Assembly (NCBI RefSeq): GCF_014648295.1 | Contig: NZ_BMQV01000003.1 | Coordinates: 1 to 64,000, forward strand | Origin: Shewanella saliphila | GTDB lineage: Bacteria > Pseudomonadota > Gammaproteobacteria > Enterobacterales > Shewanellaceae | Direction of reading: 5' to 3' | Length of the DNA: 64,000 nucleotides | In this document: one piece after another, positions 1 through 9,421 of the stretch | Layout: each line of letters starts with the position of its first letter | Numbering within the stretch: position 1 is the stretch's first letter | Notes under the pieces: generated by a model | The model's input: the letters and a program-made list of their open reading frames with translations, nothing else | What the model was told of the DNA's origin: nothing | Databases searched by the model: none | Program-made: the position numbers and the translations under genes

Positions 1-145
1 GACGACTTACCTTTAACTGGCGAGCAACTTGAGCGCGATTGTGGCATTCCAAGAAACATGAAATGGCCAATAAGCGAATGCGCATACGAGCATCTTTTTC
101 TGACTTTGATAATTTAACGAGTTCAACAGCTGTGTAGTTTTTCAA
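1..145 (-). CDS. IS630-family transposase, N-terminal part (runs off window)
   Basis: This is the N-terminal 48 codons of a transposase on the minus strand, cut by the window edge. It begins at a TTG (143-145). The translation has a helix-turn-helix core reading LVKLSKSEKDARMRIRLLA and then a second helix around HNRAQVARQLKVSR, the typical DNA-binding start of IS630/Tc1-mariner type transposases. Such enzymes move DNA by a DDE mechanism into TA dinucleotides; the catalytic part lies outside the window. The 5S-like sequence starts about 67 bp upstream of the start codon, so the IS end must lie at about 200-212. Whether the element is intact cannot be judged here. The start codon is inferred; no clear ribosome binding site was seen. 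Confidence 0.75.
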   Translation of the reverse strand, partial: MKNYTAVELVKLSKSEKDARMRIRLLAISCFLECHNRAQVARQLKVSR

Positions 146-211
146 AGAATAAAATGATTTAGAAATGATGAGCACATTAGATCACAATTCAATGCGGATT
201 GGTATGATAGC

Positions 212-261
212 AGTGTGGTCGATATGCCCATGTGAGAATAGGTCATTTCCAGACGCCTAAT
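212..261 (+). pseudogene. 5S rRNA 3' fragment, copy 1
   Basis: The stretch matches the 3' part of a gammaproteobacterial 5S rRNA: AGTGTGG, a short hairpin, CCATGTGAG, an A-rich bulge, TAGGTCA, and a 3' end ATTTCCAGACGCCTAAT. The 5' half with the strongly conserved CCACCTGA and GAACTCAGAAGTGAAAC elements is absent, so it cannot be a functional 5S gene. An IS630-type element ends just upstream and a strong terminator follows at 282-310, as at the end of an rRNA operon. Identification rests on remembered 5S consensus and not on a search. Confidence 0.65.
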
Positions 262-281
262 TTCTCTGAAAAGAGAGTGAT

Positions 282-310
282 AAGCCCGTTGCTAACGCAA
301 CGGGCTTTTC
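282..310 (+). terminator. Rho-independent terminator, rRNA-operon type
   Basis: A perfect 11-bp stem, AAGCCCGTTGC (282-292) with GCAACGGGCTT (297-307), closes a TAAC loop and runs into TTTTC. It lies 20 bp after the first 5S fragment, which suggests it once ended an rRNA transcript. Confidence 0.85.
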
Positions 311-368
311 TACGTCTGGAATTTGAGTTTTGTGCATCAATTTTTATTTATCAAAATGAGCAATAAAG

Positions 369-419
369 TAGTGTGGTCGATATGCCCATGTGATAGTAGG
401 TCATTTCCAGACGCCTAAT
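369..419 (+). pseudogene. 5S rRNA 3' fragment, copy 2
   Basis: This is a second copy of the 5S 3' part, differing from copy 1 by only a few bases (for example GATAGTAGG against GAGAATAGG). Both share the unusual TGGTCGATATGCCCA loop. An ACGTCTGGAA sequence near 312 could be the remnant of the 5' end that pairs with TTCCAGACG, but the conserved middle of 5S rRNA is missing. Two 3' fragments about 157 bp apart suggest decay of tandem 5S genes. Confidence 0.6.
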
Positions 420-515
420 ATACGAAAATTGTTCCAGACAATTTAAGGCACTTCCTATATCGTCAATCACTGGTCTGTTGGTATTTTTTTACTAAGAAGC
501 TTAGCCTTTATATCG

Positions 516-545
516 TTATAAAAAAGCCATCTAAATCGATGGCTT
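516..545 (-). terminator. Terminator of the pil-coaE-zapD-yacG-mutT transcript
   Basis: The stem AAGCCATC / GATGGCTT (524-531 with 538-545) reads on the minus strand into a run of Ts. It starts 6 bp beyond the mutT stop codon. Confidence 0.75.
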
Positions 546-551
546 GTTAAT

Positions 552-950
552 TTATAAATCTAAATTGAATAACTTTTCTAGGATGGGTTTATTCGCTTCG
601 GGAAACTCATACTCGTTTAGTGATTGTATTGCTACCCATTTAACTTGTTGACCTTCCATACCAGAAGCATTACCACTGAAATCAGTGACGAGATGAATAT
701 CGAGTCTTACGTGCTTATCAGGGTAGTCGTGGCTGATATCCATAAATTCAGTTGTACTGTTCACATCTAAATTAACTTCTTCTTTAAGCTCACGCACTAA
801 TGCATCGCTGACCGATTCATTTGTTTCTACTTTACCGCCTGGGAACTCCCATTTACCGCCTTGATGAAGATGATCGTGGCGTTTGGCAAGTAGGATTTGT
901 TTTTGTGGGTTTATTACTATTCCAACGGCGACATGTATTCTCTTTGACAT
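552..950 (-). CDS. mutT: MutT-like Nudix hydrolase (8-oxo-dGTP diphosphatase)
   Basis: A 132-residue single-domain Nudix protein, the usual size of MutT, which removes oxidised 8-oxo-dGTP from the nucleotide pool to prevent A:T to C:G mutations. The Nudix box GX5EX7REUXEEXGU is seen as Gly39, Glu45, Arg53-Glu54 and Glu57-Glu58. The late glycine of the box is replaced by Asn60 (EEVNL in place of the usual EEVGI), but all metal-binding glutamates are present. It is the last gene of a minus-strand run behind pilD-coaE-zapD-yacG, a conserved order in gammaproteobacteria, and is followed directly by a terminator. The yacG stop lies only 11 bp upstream. Substrate assignment is by family and context. 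Confidence 0.88.
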   Translation of the reverse strand: MSKRIHVAVGIVINPQKQILLAKRHDHLHQGGKWEFPGGKVETNESVSDALVRELKEEVNLDVNSTTEFMDISHDYPDKHVRLDIHLVTDFSGNASGMEGQQVKWVAIQSLNEYEFPEANKPILEKLFNLDL

Positions 951-961
951 AAAAACTCTTA

Positions 962-1171
962 TTACTGTTTAAAGAAGTCTTCTTCATCATAGCCAATATC
1001 ATCCATCATATCTGGGTCGATATTGTCTTTCACAGGGATGCTGTGTTTTTCGCTAGCCCAATCCCCAAGATCGATAAGTTTGCAGCGTTCACTGCAAAAT
1101 GGCTTAAATAAAGATGTGGCGTTCCATTCAACAGATGTACTGCAAATAGGACATTTAACGGTTAAAGGCAT
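962..1171 (-). CDS. yacG: DNA gyrase inhibitor YacG, zinc protein
   Basis: A 69-residue protein with four zinc-binding cysteines, CPIC (Cys7, Cys10) and CSERC (Cys26, Cys30), followed by the family signature IDLGDWASE and an acidic tail. YacG of E. coli binds GyrB and blocks DNA binding by gyrase. Length, motif spacing and position between zapD and mutT all fit the family. The acidic C-terminus ([16 protein letters not shown]) is typical. No odd features. Confidence 0.93.
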   Translation of the reverse strand: MPLTVKCPICSTSVEWNATSLFKPFCSERCKLIDLGDWASEKHSIPVKDNIDPDMMDDIGYDEEDFFKQ

Positions 1172-1251
1172 ATTGGTATCTTTTACCCCACAGACTAATC
1201 TCGTAATGACTAGTCGTGTTATTAATTGATCATGGCTTAATGGTAAAGCGT

Positions 1252-1986
1252 TTAATCACAGGTTGCCAGTGAGAACTCGATTGTTTCGTTGGTATGGCGA
1301 TGTAAACTGAAATCAACAAAATGGATAGCGTATCTATTTCTGTGGCCGCTAATCGTTGGATAACAGTTATAGATGGGATTAATTTTAACGCGGATTAATG
1401 ATAAAGGGTGTGGTGAATCCCCCTGGTAAAAGCCTGCTTGGGCGCTAAGACAAGTAAACTCAGCAGTATTGCGATATAGGGTTAACAAAAGTGTGATAGG
1501 CGCTAAAAGAGGCTTAAATTGCTGCAGCCAGTATTGAATATCTTGTTGTCTTTGTGGCCAGTCTTTTCCTAACCAAAAATGAAGTTGAGGCAGGTCGAAG
1601 TTGCAGTAAGCACCGGTCATATTAAAACGTTGTCGTAATGCTGAAATAAATTTATCTTGTTTGAGCTTATAGCCTATTCTTTCGGGGATCTGTAATGGCG
1701 CTTTTAGTGAAGTGAGTTGCTGGATAAGTTGATTAACTTGTTCGCTATCGGCTTCTTGTAAATAGCAAATGCTTCTCAGCTGTTGAACCTGCCTATCTAT
1801 ATCTTTTAATACTTCAGATCGATAATCACAACGTTCGGTTAATTCTAAAAGTGAGAATAGCGGATAAAAGCATTGATGGTGTTGATCTTGAACGACATTA
1901 TTTTGTAACTGTTGTGCTAAATTTTCTAAGCGTAAATAGCTGCGGACTTTTTCATTTAAGGGTTGTTCGTAAATTAAATCAGTCAT
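1252..1986 (-). CDS. zapD: Cell division protein ZapD
   Basis: A 244-residue protein beginning [21 protein letters not shown], the conserved N-terminus of ZapD (formerly YacF). ZapD bundles FtsZ protofilaments at the division ring by binding the FtsZ C-terminal tail. Its length matches the family (about 245-250). The gene overlaps the end of coaE by 8 bp, so the two are probably translationally coupled. No signal peptide or membrane segment, consistent with a cytoplasmic FtsZ partner. Assigned from sequence character and the coaE-zapD-yacG order. Confidence 0.93.
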   Translation of the reverse strand: MTDLIYEQPLNEKVRSYLRLENLAQQLQNNVVQDQHHQCFYPLFSLLELTERCDYRSEVLKDIDRQVQQLRSICYLQEADSEQVNQLIQQLTSLKAPLQIPERIGYKLKQDKFISALRQRFNMTGAYCNFDLPQLHFWLGKDWPQRQQDIQYWLQQFKPLLAPITLLLTLYRNTAEFTCLSAQAGFYQGDSPHPLSLIRVKINPIYNCYPTISGHRNRYAIHFVDFSLHRHTNETIEFSLATCD

Positions 1987-2608
1987 TGGGTTTAGTTGTT
2001 AACTCAGCAGCTTGTTGTAAAAATAGTTTATGCAGGCGACTCACTTGACTGCGCAACAGGTTAATGTCTCCTTGATTATCGATGATGTGTTCGGCTTTAT
2101 CTAAGCGTTGCTGTCTGCTCATTTGGCTCGCAAGTATATGTTCAACTTGCTGTCTGCTAACGCCATCACGTTGCATCGTCCTTGATATTTGCAATTCTGG
2201 TGAAATATCTACCACCAAAGTTGTAGTTACTAAACTATCTAAATGATTCTCAAATAGCAAGGGGACAACCATAATCACGTATTTAGATGTCGATGCATTT
2301 ACTTGGTCCAACATTTTTTGTCGGATCATTGGGTGCAGTAAGTTATTAAGCCATAACCGCTGTGCTTCGTTATCAAACACTTGGTTGCGCAGAGTTGCTC
2401 TATCTAGTTGGCCATCGGCAAGTAATATTTCATTACCGAAGTGTTGAGCAATGGCTGCAAGCCCTGCAGAACCTTTATCAACGACCTCTCTGGCTATTAC
2501 ATCAGCATCAACTAGCTCAATACCGAACTCTGCAAACAGATTCGCCACAGTGGTTTTGCCACTGGCAATACCGCCGGTAAGACCAACAACAAACTTTTGA
2601 CTTATCAT
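1979..2608 (-). CDS. coaE: Dephospho-CoA kinase
   Basis: CoaE performs the last step of coenzyme A synthesis, phosphorylating the 3'-hydroxyl of dephospho-CoA with ATP. The P-loop GGIASGKT lies at residues 12-19 of the 209-residue form, followed by DADVIAREVV, the substrate-binding region. I chose the ATG at 2606-2608 because it overlaps the pilD stop as ATGA, implying coupling. An in-frame ATG 18 bp upstream (2626) would give 215 residues; neither has a strong ribosome binding site. The gene sits between pilD and zapD as in many relatives. Confidence 0.93.
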   Translation of the reverse strand: MISQKFVVGLTGGIASGKTTVANLFAEFGIELVDADVIAREVVDKGSAGLAAIAQHFGNEILLADGQLDRATLRNQVFDNEAQRLWLNNLLHPMIRQKMLDQVNASTSKYVIMVVPLLFENHLDSLVTTTLVVDISPELQISRTMQRDGVSRQQVEHILASQMSRQQRLDKAEHIIDNQGDINLLRSQVSRLHKLFLQQAAELTTKPND

Positions 2609-3531
2609 AAGGTGCTTAGATACCAATTAAGAATATCTTGTCCCCAGACTAATGCTATCCAACCTGCTGCGGCTATGTAGGGGCCAAACGGGATTGGATT
2701 ACCCTTATTGAGCTTTTTAGTGATGATCATTAAGATGCCGACAACAGCGCCAACAAGAGATGATAGTAATATGGTCAGTGGCAACATTTGCCAACCGAGC
2801 CAGGCACCAAATACGGCTAATAATTTAAAGTCGCCATAGCCCATACCTTCTTTGCCCGTGACGAGTTTAAATAACCAAAATACTGACCATAAGCTTAAGT
2901 AACCTGCCGCCGCACCAATAATGGCATCTTGTGGGCTGGTATAAATACCTTTGAGGTTGATGACTAAACCGAGCCATAATATCGGCAAGGTGAGTTGATC
3001 TGGTAAGAGCATTTCATCTAAATCAATGCCAGTGAGTGCCACTAGCACAAAGGTTAATATGCTGGCATAGACAAATTGCCATGTTGGGCCAAAATGCCAG
3101 GCAAGAGTGGCAATCAGTATCCCCGTTAATAATTCGATAATAGGATAGCGAGCAGAGATTGCGGTTTTACAATTAGCGCATTTACCTTTTAATGATAACC
3201 AGCCCAGAATTGGTAAGTTATGCCAAGGTTTAATGTTACTTTTACACTTAGGGCAAGCCGAACCCGGCACGACTAAGTTATACTTTGCAGGAAACTCATC
3301 AATGGGTTTATTTAAATGTTCATTACCTATTTGTTTAACAATATCTGGGTGATATTCATTCAGGTAAAAGTTACATTCGCTTTGCCATTCACGCTTCATC
3401 ATCACTGGTAAGCGATGAATCACAACATTGAGAAAGCTGCCAATGGTGGCTGCAAAAATAAAGCTAATAACAACAAATACCCAAGGATACAGCTGCATTG
3501 TTGTCGCAAAAGTTGAGATAAATTCAGTCAT
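2605..3531 (-). CDS. pilD: Type IV prepilin peptidase / N-methyltransferase
   Basis: PilD cleaves the leader of type IV prepilins and N-methylates the new N-terminal residue, in the inner membrane. The 308-residue protein has an N-terminal membrane segment (about 18-38), the cytoplasmic zinc site CPKC...CANC (Cys93, 96, 118, 121) and then several membrane segments. The two catalytic aspartate regions are IDLDEMLLPD (Asp170/172) and the GYGDFK motif (Asp234). Both TFPP aspartates are thus present. It is the only prepilin peptidase in the window, so it probably processes both PilA and the MSHA pilins. It follows pilC by 22 bp. Confidence 0.96.
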   Translation of the reverse strand: MTEFISTFATTMQLYPWVFVVISFIFAATIGSFLNVVIHRLPVMMKREWQSECNFYLNEYHPDIVKQIGNEHLNKPIDEFPAKYNLVVPGSACPKCKSNIKPWHNLPILGWLSLKGKCANCKTAISARYPIIELLTGILIATLAWHFGPTWQFVYASILTFVLVALTGIDLDEMLLPDQLTLPILWLGLVINLKGIYTSPQDAIIGAAAGYLSLWSVFWLFKLVTGKEGMGYGDFKLLAVFGAWLGWQMLPLTILLSSLVGAVVGILMIITKKLNKGNPIPFGPYIAAAGWIALVWGQDILNWYLSTL

Positions 3532-3553
3532 TTTTATTCTTATATTAAACTTG

Positions 3554-4825
3554 TTAACTTACAATTTTACCCATTTGGAAGATAGGTAGGTACATAGCAA
3601 CAATTAAGCCACCGACTACCGTTCCAATAACCACCATCATAATGGGTTCAATCAAACTTGATAATCCATCAACCGCATCATCTACCTGCATTTCATAGAT
3701 GTTAGCAACTTTATTGAGCATTTCATCCAGACCGCCAGATTCCTCACCAATCATCACCATTTGAATTAACATATCCGGAAACAGACCTGTGGTGCGCATG
3801 GCTACGTTCATTTGCATGCCTGACATGACTTCTTGACGCACTTTTAATAGTGCAGAGCGGTATACATAGTTTCCCGATGCTCCAGCAGCTGATTCTAAAC
3901 CATCAATTAATGGTACACCTGCAGCAAAGGTGGTTGCTAATGTGCGAGCAAATCGTGACATTGCAGCTTTGTGGAGAATATCGCCAATTGCTGGAATTTT
4001 AAGCACTATCTCATCAATTTTATTTCTAAAGGTTTGCGAGGTTCTGTGTGCTCTTCGAAAGATCCATATCGCAGCAATGGTAATAATCGCAAAATAGTAC
4101 CATGAGCTTTGTAAACCACGAGAGAGTTCTACTACCATTTTAGTAAAAGCAGGAAGTTCAGCGCCAAATCCTTTAAATATATCTTCAAATTGAGGGACAA
4201 CGAAAAGAAGTAGCAAAACAGTGACGGCAATGGCAACCACCACTACAGCAGCAGGATAAAACATAGCCTTTTTGATTTTAGACTTTAATTGTTCAGCTTT
4301 TTCTCGATAGGTTGCAATGCGATCAAAAACTGCATCGAGTGAGCCAGAGTGCTCACCAGCGGCAACTAAGTCTACGTAAAGGTCATCAAAATACTGTCGG
4401 TGTGGCCTTAGTGCATCTGATAGTGGGATGCCTGATTGTACATCTGATAAAATCGTAGCAAGTAATTCTCGAACTTTGGCTTTTTCATGACCACGGCCAA
4501 GTAGCTCGATAGTGGTGACTAATGGCACACCGGCAGCTAGCATAGTGGCAATTTGGCGGGTAATCATTGCAATGTCCATTGCAGTGATCTTTTTTTCTGA
4601 TTTAAATAATGGTGCTGACTTCTTACGCACTCCTTTTGGCGTTACACCTTGGGCTTTAAGCACGCTGCGGATCTCAGCAATGCTTGATCCTCGTAACTCA
4701 CCAGAAGTCCGCGCACCATCACGGTTTACTCCTTTCCACTCAAAAGTAAACACTTTAGGCTGGTGCTTTTGGGTTTGCTTTTTAGTTTTAGTTTTAGGTT
4801 TTCTTTTTGCTGTTGCAGTGGCCAT
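3554..4825 (-). CDS. pilC: Type IV pilus inner-membrane platform protein PilC
   Basis: PilC is the platform protein that couples the PilB motor to pilus assembly in the inner membrane. The protein carries two GspF-type domains. The first contains ITRQIATMLAAGVPL, the second RTLATTFAAGVPL, each followed by hydrophobic spans, and it ends in VGGLIVAMYLPIFQMG. I chose the ATG at 4825 (423 residues, MATATAKRK...) because AAAGGA precedes it by 9 bp; an upstream in-frame TTG at 4861 would add 12 residues without a good ribosome binding site. It lies between pilB and pilD on one transcript. Confidence 0.95.
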   Translation of the reverse strand: MATATAKRKPKTKTKKQTQKHQPKVFTFEWKGVNRDGARTSGELRGSSIAEIRSVLKAQGVTPKGVRKKSAPLFKSEKKITAMDIAMITRQIATMLAAGVPLVTTIELLGRGHEKAKVRELLATILSDVQSGIPLSDALRPHRQYFDDLYVDLVAAGEHSGSLDAVFDRIATYREKAEQLKSKIKKAMFYPAAVVVVAIAVTVLLLLFVVPQFEDIFKGFGAELPAFTKMVVELSRGLQSSWYYFAIITIAAIWIFRRAHRTSQTFRNKIDEIVLKIPAIGDILHKAAMSRFARTLATTFAAGVPLIDGLESAAGASGNYVYRSALLKVRQEVMSGMQMNVAMRTTGLFPDMLIQMVMIGEESGGLDEMLNKVANIYEMQVDDAVDGLSSLIEPIMMVVIGTVVGGLIVAMYLPIFQMGKIVS

Positions 4826-4931
4826 AGAGCCAAGTCCTTTTATTATCGAGCTCTCACTCAAAAAATGCAGTTAAGAGCATGTCTGCAAATCGGATTAAAT
4901 TTAAGCAGTTAACTGACTCACTTTAGACTAT

Positions 4932-6638
4932 TTAAAAGCTGGTAACACGGTTTATTTCAGCAATACTGGTGACACCATGGATGACTTTTAATAAGCCAGA
5001 TTGACGTAAATCGCGCATGCCTTGTTGTTTTGCTTGCTTAGCAATCTGCAGTGAGTTACCGCCTTCCATAATGGTGCGGGCAATTTCATCACTCATTTTC
5101 ATTACTTCATAAATACCGACACGGCCTTTATAGCCGCCAGAGCACTGATCACACCCGACAGGTTTGAATACGGTGAAACCCTTGTCAATGTCACTTTGCT
5201 GGAAGCCTAAACGTTGTAATTCTGTTTGTGGGATGTCTTCTGCTTGTTTACAGGCAGGGCATAAACGTCTGGCAAGGCGTTGAGCGATAATTAAATTGAC
5301 TGAGCTTGCAATGTTGTAACCGGGTACACCCATATTGATTAAACGGGTTAAGGTTTCTGCTGCGGAGTTGGTATGTAGTGTCGATAATACCAAGTGACCA
5401 GTTTGCGCCGCTTTAATGGCAATTTCAGCGGTTTCTAGGTCACGGATTTCACCGACCATGACCACATCAGGATCTTGACGTAAAAATGAGCGCAGCGCTG
5501 AGGCGAAGGTTAAGCCGGCTTTTAAATTAATGTGGACCTGGTTAACGCCTTCTAGGTTTATCTCGACCGGATCTTCGGCGGTAGAAATATTGCGTTCTTC
5601 AGTGTTAAGGATGTTAAGCCCAGTATACAAGGATACGGTTTTACCAGAACCTGTCGGGCCAGTCACCAAAATCATCCCTTGCGGCTTGGCGAGCATTTCT
5701 TCGTACAATAAGCGTTGATCATCTTCATAGCCAAGTTTTTCGATACCAAGCTGGGCGGAAGATGAATCCAGAATACGCATTACAATCTTTTCGCCCCAAA
5801 TGGTGGGCAAGGTACTAACACGAAAATCGATAGACTTGGTGCGCGATAGCTTCATCTTAATGCGGCCATCTTGCGGTACACGACGCTCAGCAATATCGAG
5901 CTTGGACATCACTTTTAAGCGGGCTGAAATTCGGTTTGACAAGTTAACCGGTGGCTCGGAGACTTCATGCAAAATGCCATCAATACGAAAACGAATGCGG
6001 TAGCGTTTTTCATAAGGCTCAAAATGTAAATCAGAGGCGCCTTTACGGATGGCATCAGTAAGGATTTTATTGATATATATGACAATGGGTGCATCGTCAC
6101 TACTTTCTGGGTTAGGCTCTTCTTGTCGATTTGTATCGGTAAGCTCAATACTCGCAAGAGCTTCTTCATCAGCGCCAGATAAGTCTAAGCCCGAAATATC
6201 TTCTTCTATTACTTTTTCTAATATTTTTAGTAGCTTATCATCTTCGACTAAAATAGCTTCAGCGTGTAAACCTAAACTGAATTGAAAGTCTTCAAGAGCT
6301 GCAATATTGGTTGGGTCTGATGTAGCAATGTAAAGACGATTACCGCGTTTAAATAAAGGCAAACATTTGTGTTTTTCGATGAGCTTTTTGTTTAGTAGAT
6401 CCTCGGATATATTACTAATATCAAAATCATTTAGATCAAGTAATGGTGTCCCATATTCCTCGTAACATAGTTCGGCAACTTCTCTGGCAGAGATCAATTT
6501 TTCAGCAACGATGGTGGAGACAAGAGATTGCTTATTTTGGCGAGATTTAGTTATAGCTGATGCAACCTGCACTTCGCTGAGCAAATTTTTACGGATGAAG
6601 AGGGTTGATAAGCCTAGATGGATACCTGTTGTTGACAT
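4932..6638 (-). CDS. pilB: Type IV pilus assembly ATPase PilB
   Basis: PilB is the cytoplasmic hexameric ATPase that powers pilus extension. From the ATG at 6638 (AAGGTG upstream) it has 568 residues, the normal length; an upstream in-frame start would add 27 residues of unlikely sequence. The N-terminal domain resembles a T2SSE/MshEN domain, but the c-di-GMP motif glycines are poorly conserved. The Walker A GPTGSGKT lies at 327-334, followed by the Asp box and the Walker B region, and a tetracysteine zinc site at Cys460, 463, 496 and 499. Second gene of the pilABCD run, separated from pilA by a terminator hairpin. Confidence 0.96.
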   Translation of the reverse strand: MSTTGIHLGLSTLFIRKNLLSEVQVASAITKSRQNKQSLVSTIVAEKLISAREVAELCYEEYGTPLLDLNDFDISNISEDLLNKKLIEKHKCLPLFKRGNRLYIATSDPTNIAALEDFQFSLGLHAEAILVEDDKLLKILEKVIEEDISGLDLSGADEEALASIELTDTNRQEEPNPESSDDAPIVIYINKILTDAIRKGASDLHFEPYEKRYRIRFRIDGILHEVSEPPVNLSNRISARLKVMSKLDIAERRVPQDGRIKMKLSRTKSIDFRVSTLPTIWGEKIVMRILDSSSAQLGIEKLGYEDDQRLLYEEMLAKPQGMILVTGPTGSGKTVSLYTGLNILNTEERNISTAEDPVEINLEGVNQVHINLKAGLTFASALRSFLRQDPDVVMVGEIRDLETAEIAIKAAQTGHLVLSTLHTNSAAETLTRLINMGVPGYNIASSVNLIIAQRLARRLCPACKQAEDIPQTELQRLGFQQSDIDKGFTVFKPVGCDQCSGGYKGRVGIYEVMKMSDEIARTIMEGGNSLQIAKQAKQQGMRDLRQSGLLKVIHGVTSIAEINRVTSF

Positions 6639-6711
6639 TAAGTCACCTTGACTAATAATTTCAAATATTGAATTTTTATTTTCATCTCTAGTGAGGCTGT
6701 AGGAATAGAGG

Positions 6712-6753
6712 TAAAACAAAAAGTTAAAGAGGTCGTATTCTAACCTCTTTAAC
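6712..6753 (-). terminator. Terminator/attenuator between pilA and pilB
   Basis: An 11-bp perfect stem, GTTAAAGAGGT (6723-6733) with ACCTCTTTAAC (6743-6753), is followed on the minus strand by TTTTTGTTTT. It starts 20 bp after the pilA stop. It would let pilA be made in large excess over pilBCD, which then need read-through or their own promoter. Confidence 0.85.
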
Positions 6754-6772
6754 TAATTAGACTAATCAATAT

Positions 6773-7195
6773 TTAGTCGAGACCCGCACCTTCTGTACAT
6801 TGATCTGCAGTAGCTCCAGTTGCAGTGCCATCTACTGCAGCAGCATAAGTTACAGTACCCTCGTCAGCAATTGATGCTGTTACAACACAAGTGCCATCAG
6901 TAAATGCTAAATCGCCACCAGAACCTTCACTTAAAGCTGCTGTAACACTTAGACCATCAGTATTTGTTATTTCAGTAGCTATTGTGTCACAAGATATTCC
7001 AGATTGAACACAAGTTACAGCTTTAGTCGTGAATGAAGCTACTCCTTTCATTGCTGCACCACCATGCGCTGCACCTACATAGTCACGGTAAGCAGGCAGT
7101 GCGATTGCTGCAAGAATACCGATGATCGCAACTACGATCATTAATTCAATAAGAGTAAAACCCTTAGCGTTTTTGATTTGGTTGATACCTTTCAT
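6773..7195 (-). CDS. pilA: Type IV pilin PilA
   Basis: Major subunit of the type IV pilus. The short basic leader ends in Gly12, with cleavage before Phe13 in [20 protein letters not shown], and Glu5 of the mature protein is present. The 140-residue precursor has four cysteines (62, 69, 103, 133), which allows two disulfides including a C-terminal loop. The sequence downstream of the helix is rich in Ala, Gly and Thr, as in a divergent surface pilin. AGAGAAATATG gives a ribosome binding site. Probably transcribed from a promoter with TATAAT near 7374-7379. Confidence 0.95.
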   Translation of the reverse strand: MKGINQIKNAKGFTLIELMIVVAIIGILAAIALPAYRDYVGAAHGGAAMKGVASFTTKAVTCVQSGISCDTIATEITNTDGLSVTAALSEGSGGDLAFTDGTCVVTASIADEGTVTYAAAVDGTATGATADQCTEGAGLD

Positions 7196-7373
7196 ATTTC
7201 TCTCCGTAAAATTAGGCTGGGGGTAGTATCAATCCTCGATGGCTGCTGCTTAAGCTAGTATTGGACTAGTCATAAGCTGAGTAGCTGGCATTCCGTTTGC
7301 CGAAAACCTTAAAGCACAATTGTGTAGTACTGGATGTGAGCTCCGTAGTACTACGTTTTTTTGTTTTGCGTAC

Positions 7374-7402
7374 ATTATAGCGTTCACGAGTTATCGAACG
7401 AC
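7374..7402 (-). promoter_or_regulatory. Candidate pilA promoter
   Basis: On the minus strand there is a perfect TATAAT (7374-7379). The -35 region 17 bp upstream reads GTCGTT, a weak match. Start of transcription would be near 7367, giving a leader of about 170 nt before pilA. Weak -35 suggests an activator. Confidence 0.4.
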
Positions 7403-7867
7403 CCAAACCGAACGGGTATATCATAACCATGTTAGTGCATATTATGTTAGCAGATATTTTCTGACTGACACTTCGGCTGAGCAGTAAAACGAGGGCAAAC
7501 CCGCTGTCATTAACAAGATTTTGGCAACATTTGACTTTAAACTTACAAGTGAAATGTTAACAAAATGCTAACGTGTCAGTGTTGTTTATCACCTAGCGAT
7601 TACTGTACATGGCCGAAAGGCCAACTCGCCTACAATAAACGTTAGTATAATTTGTTACAAAATGGAATAGCCTTATTGTACAAATATTAAATAAATGTCT
7701 AAAAACACTCTGATTTCACATTTTCAGGACATTATACGATAAAAATATTTTGACGGATTCGTTGAAAAAAATCTTTTTTTGACAAAATGATAACAATGTC
7801 GATTTGTTGACGGCTTTTAATGGCGTTTTTATGTCTGAATGGAATGCTATGTAAGATAGTTTGGTGC
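7403..7867. other. Non-coding stretch between pilA and the heptamer repeat
   Basis: I see no gene here. Both neighbouring genes read on the minus strand, so this part lies upstream of pilA. The short open frames that enter the repeat are generated by the repeat itself. No convincing RNA structure or transposon end was recognised. Confidence 0.5.
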
Positions 7868-7983
7868 GTGACAAGTGACAAGTGACAAGTGACAAGTGAC
7901 AAGTGACAAGTGACAAGTGACAAGTGACAAGTGACAAGTGACAAGTGACAAGTGACAAGTGACAAGTGACAAGTGACAAGTGA
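7868..7983. repeat. Tandem heptamer repeat GTGACAA, about 16.5 copies
   Basis: GTGACAA is repeated without visible variation over 116 bp between nadC and pilA. It is a simple-sequence VNTR. Because 7 is not a multiple of 3, the repeat is open in all three minus-strand frames and encodes a SLVTCHL heptapeptide repeat, but no ribosome binding site or conserved protein is present, so it is regarded as non-coding. Copy number is likely to vary between isolates. Confidence 0.97.
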
Positions 7984-8035
7984 ATCGCATGGTGCGAGTA
8001 AGCTTATGGCGACCTCGCACCCAGTGGTTTGATGG

Positions 8036-8977
<942 letters not shown>

Positions 8978-9224
8978 TTACCAAAAAGCATTTAAACAAG
9001 ATTACCATATTTAAATGCCATACTTACACAGGGCGTGTTTATCTTTGTTGATAAATTATGCCGTCGGTTATTTTTCTGTCAGACAATCGTAAATGAGTGC
9101 CGTTTAGCCCGCTTAATAAGTGAGTTTGTGGGCAGTATGACTGGAAATAGCCACTGCCCGTAGCGTTGCGGCTAAAATGGCTTTATACCGCCTTGGATAA
9201 TTTCGACCTAAGGCAATTATTCTC

Positions 9225-9284
9225 GCAACTATGTCTGCAACTATGTCTGCAACTATTTCCGTAAATATTCCCGCAACTATCCGC
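9225..9284. repeat. Imperfect 12-bp tandem repeat, five units
   Basis: Five consecutive 12-bp units based on GCAACTATGTCT: two identical, then GCAACTATTTCC, GTAAATATTCCC and GCAACTATCCGC. It lies in the 500-bp nadC-ampD divergent region, where I see no other structured element. Purpose unknown. Confidence 0.85.
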
Positions 9285-9421
9285 CTTGCCTATAGGCATT
9301 TTATCTCTCAATATAAACAATATACAAAGATAAGCACGTCCTAAATACCAGTAATGTTTAGCATTGGTATTCAGGTTTATAACTGTTAAATTTACTGTAT
9401 CGACATTGAGTTAAGGTTGTT

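Noticed and set aside
313..419. Complete 5S rRNA gene
   Set aside because: The ends ACGTCTGGAA and TTCCAGACG could pair, but the conserved central segment (CCACCTGA, GAACTCAGAAGTGAAAC) is absent, so only a 3' fragment is claimed.
7288..7304. Sigma54-type promoter (TGGCA-N6-TTGCC)
   Set aside because: It points on the plus strand, away from pilA, with no gene downstream; the -24/-12 match is partial and probably chance.
7716..7979. Minus-strand reading frames encoding SLVTCHL repeats
   Set aside because: They are produced by a 7-bp repeat open in every frame; no ribosome binding site, no conserved extension, and no codon bias.
7868..7983. CRISPR array
   Set aside because: The repeats are 7 bp and contiguous with no spacers; no cas genes are nearby.
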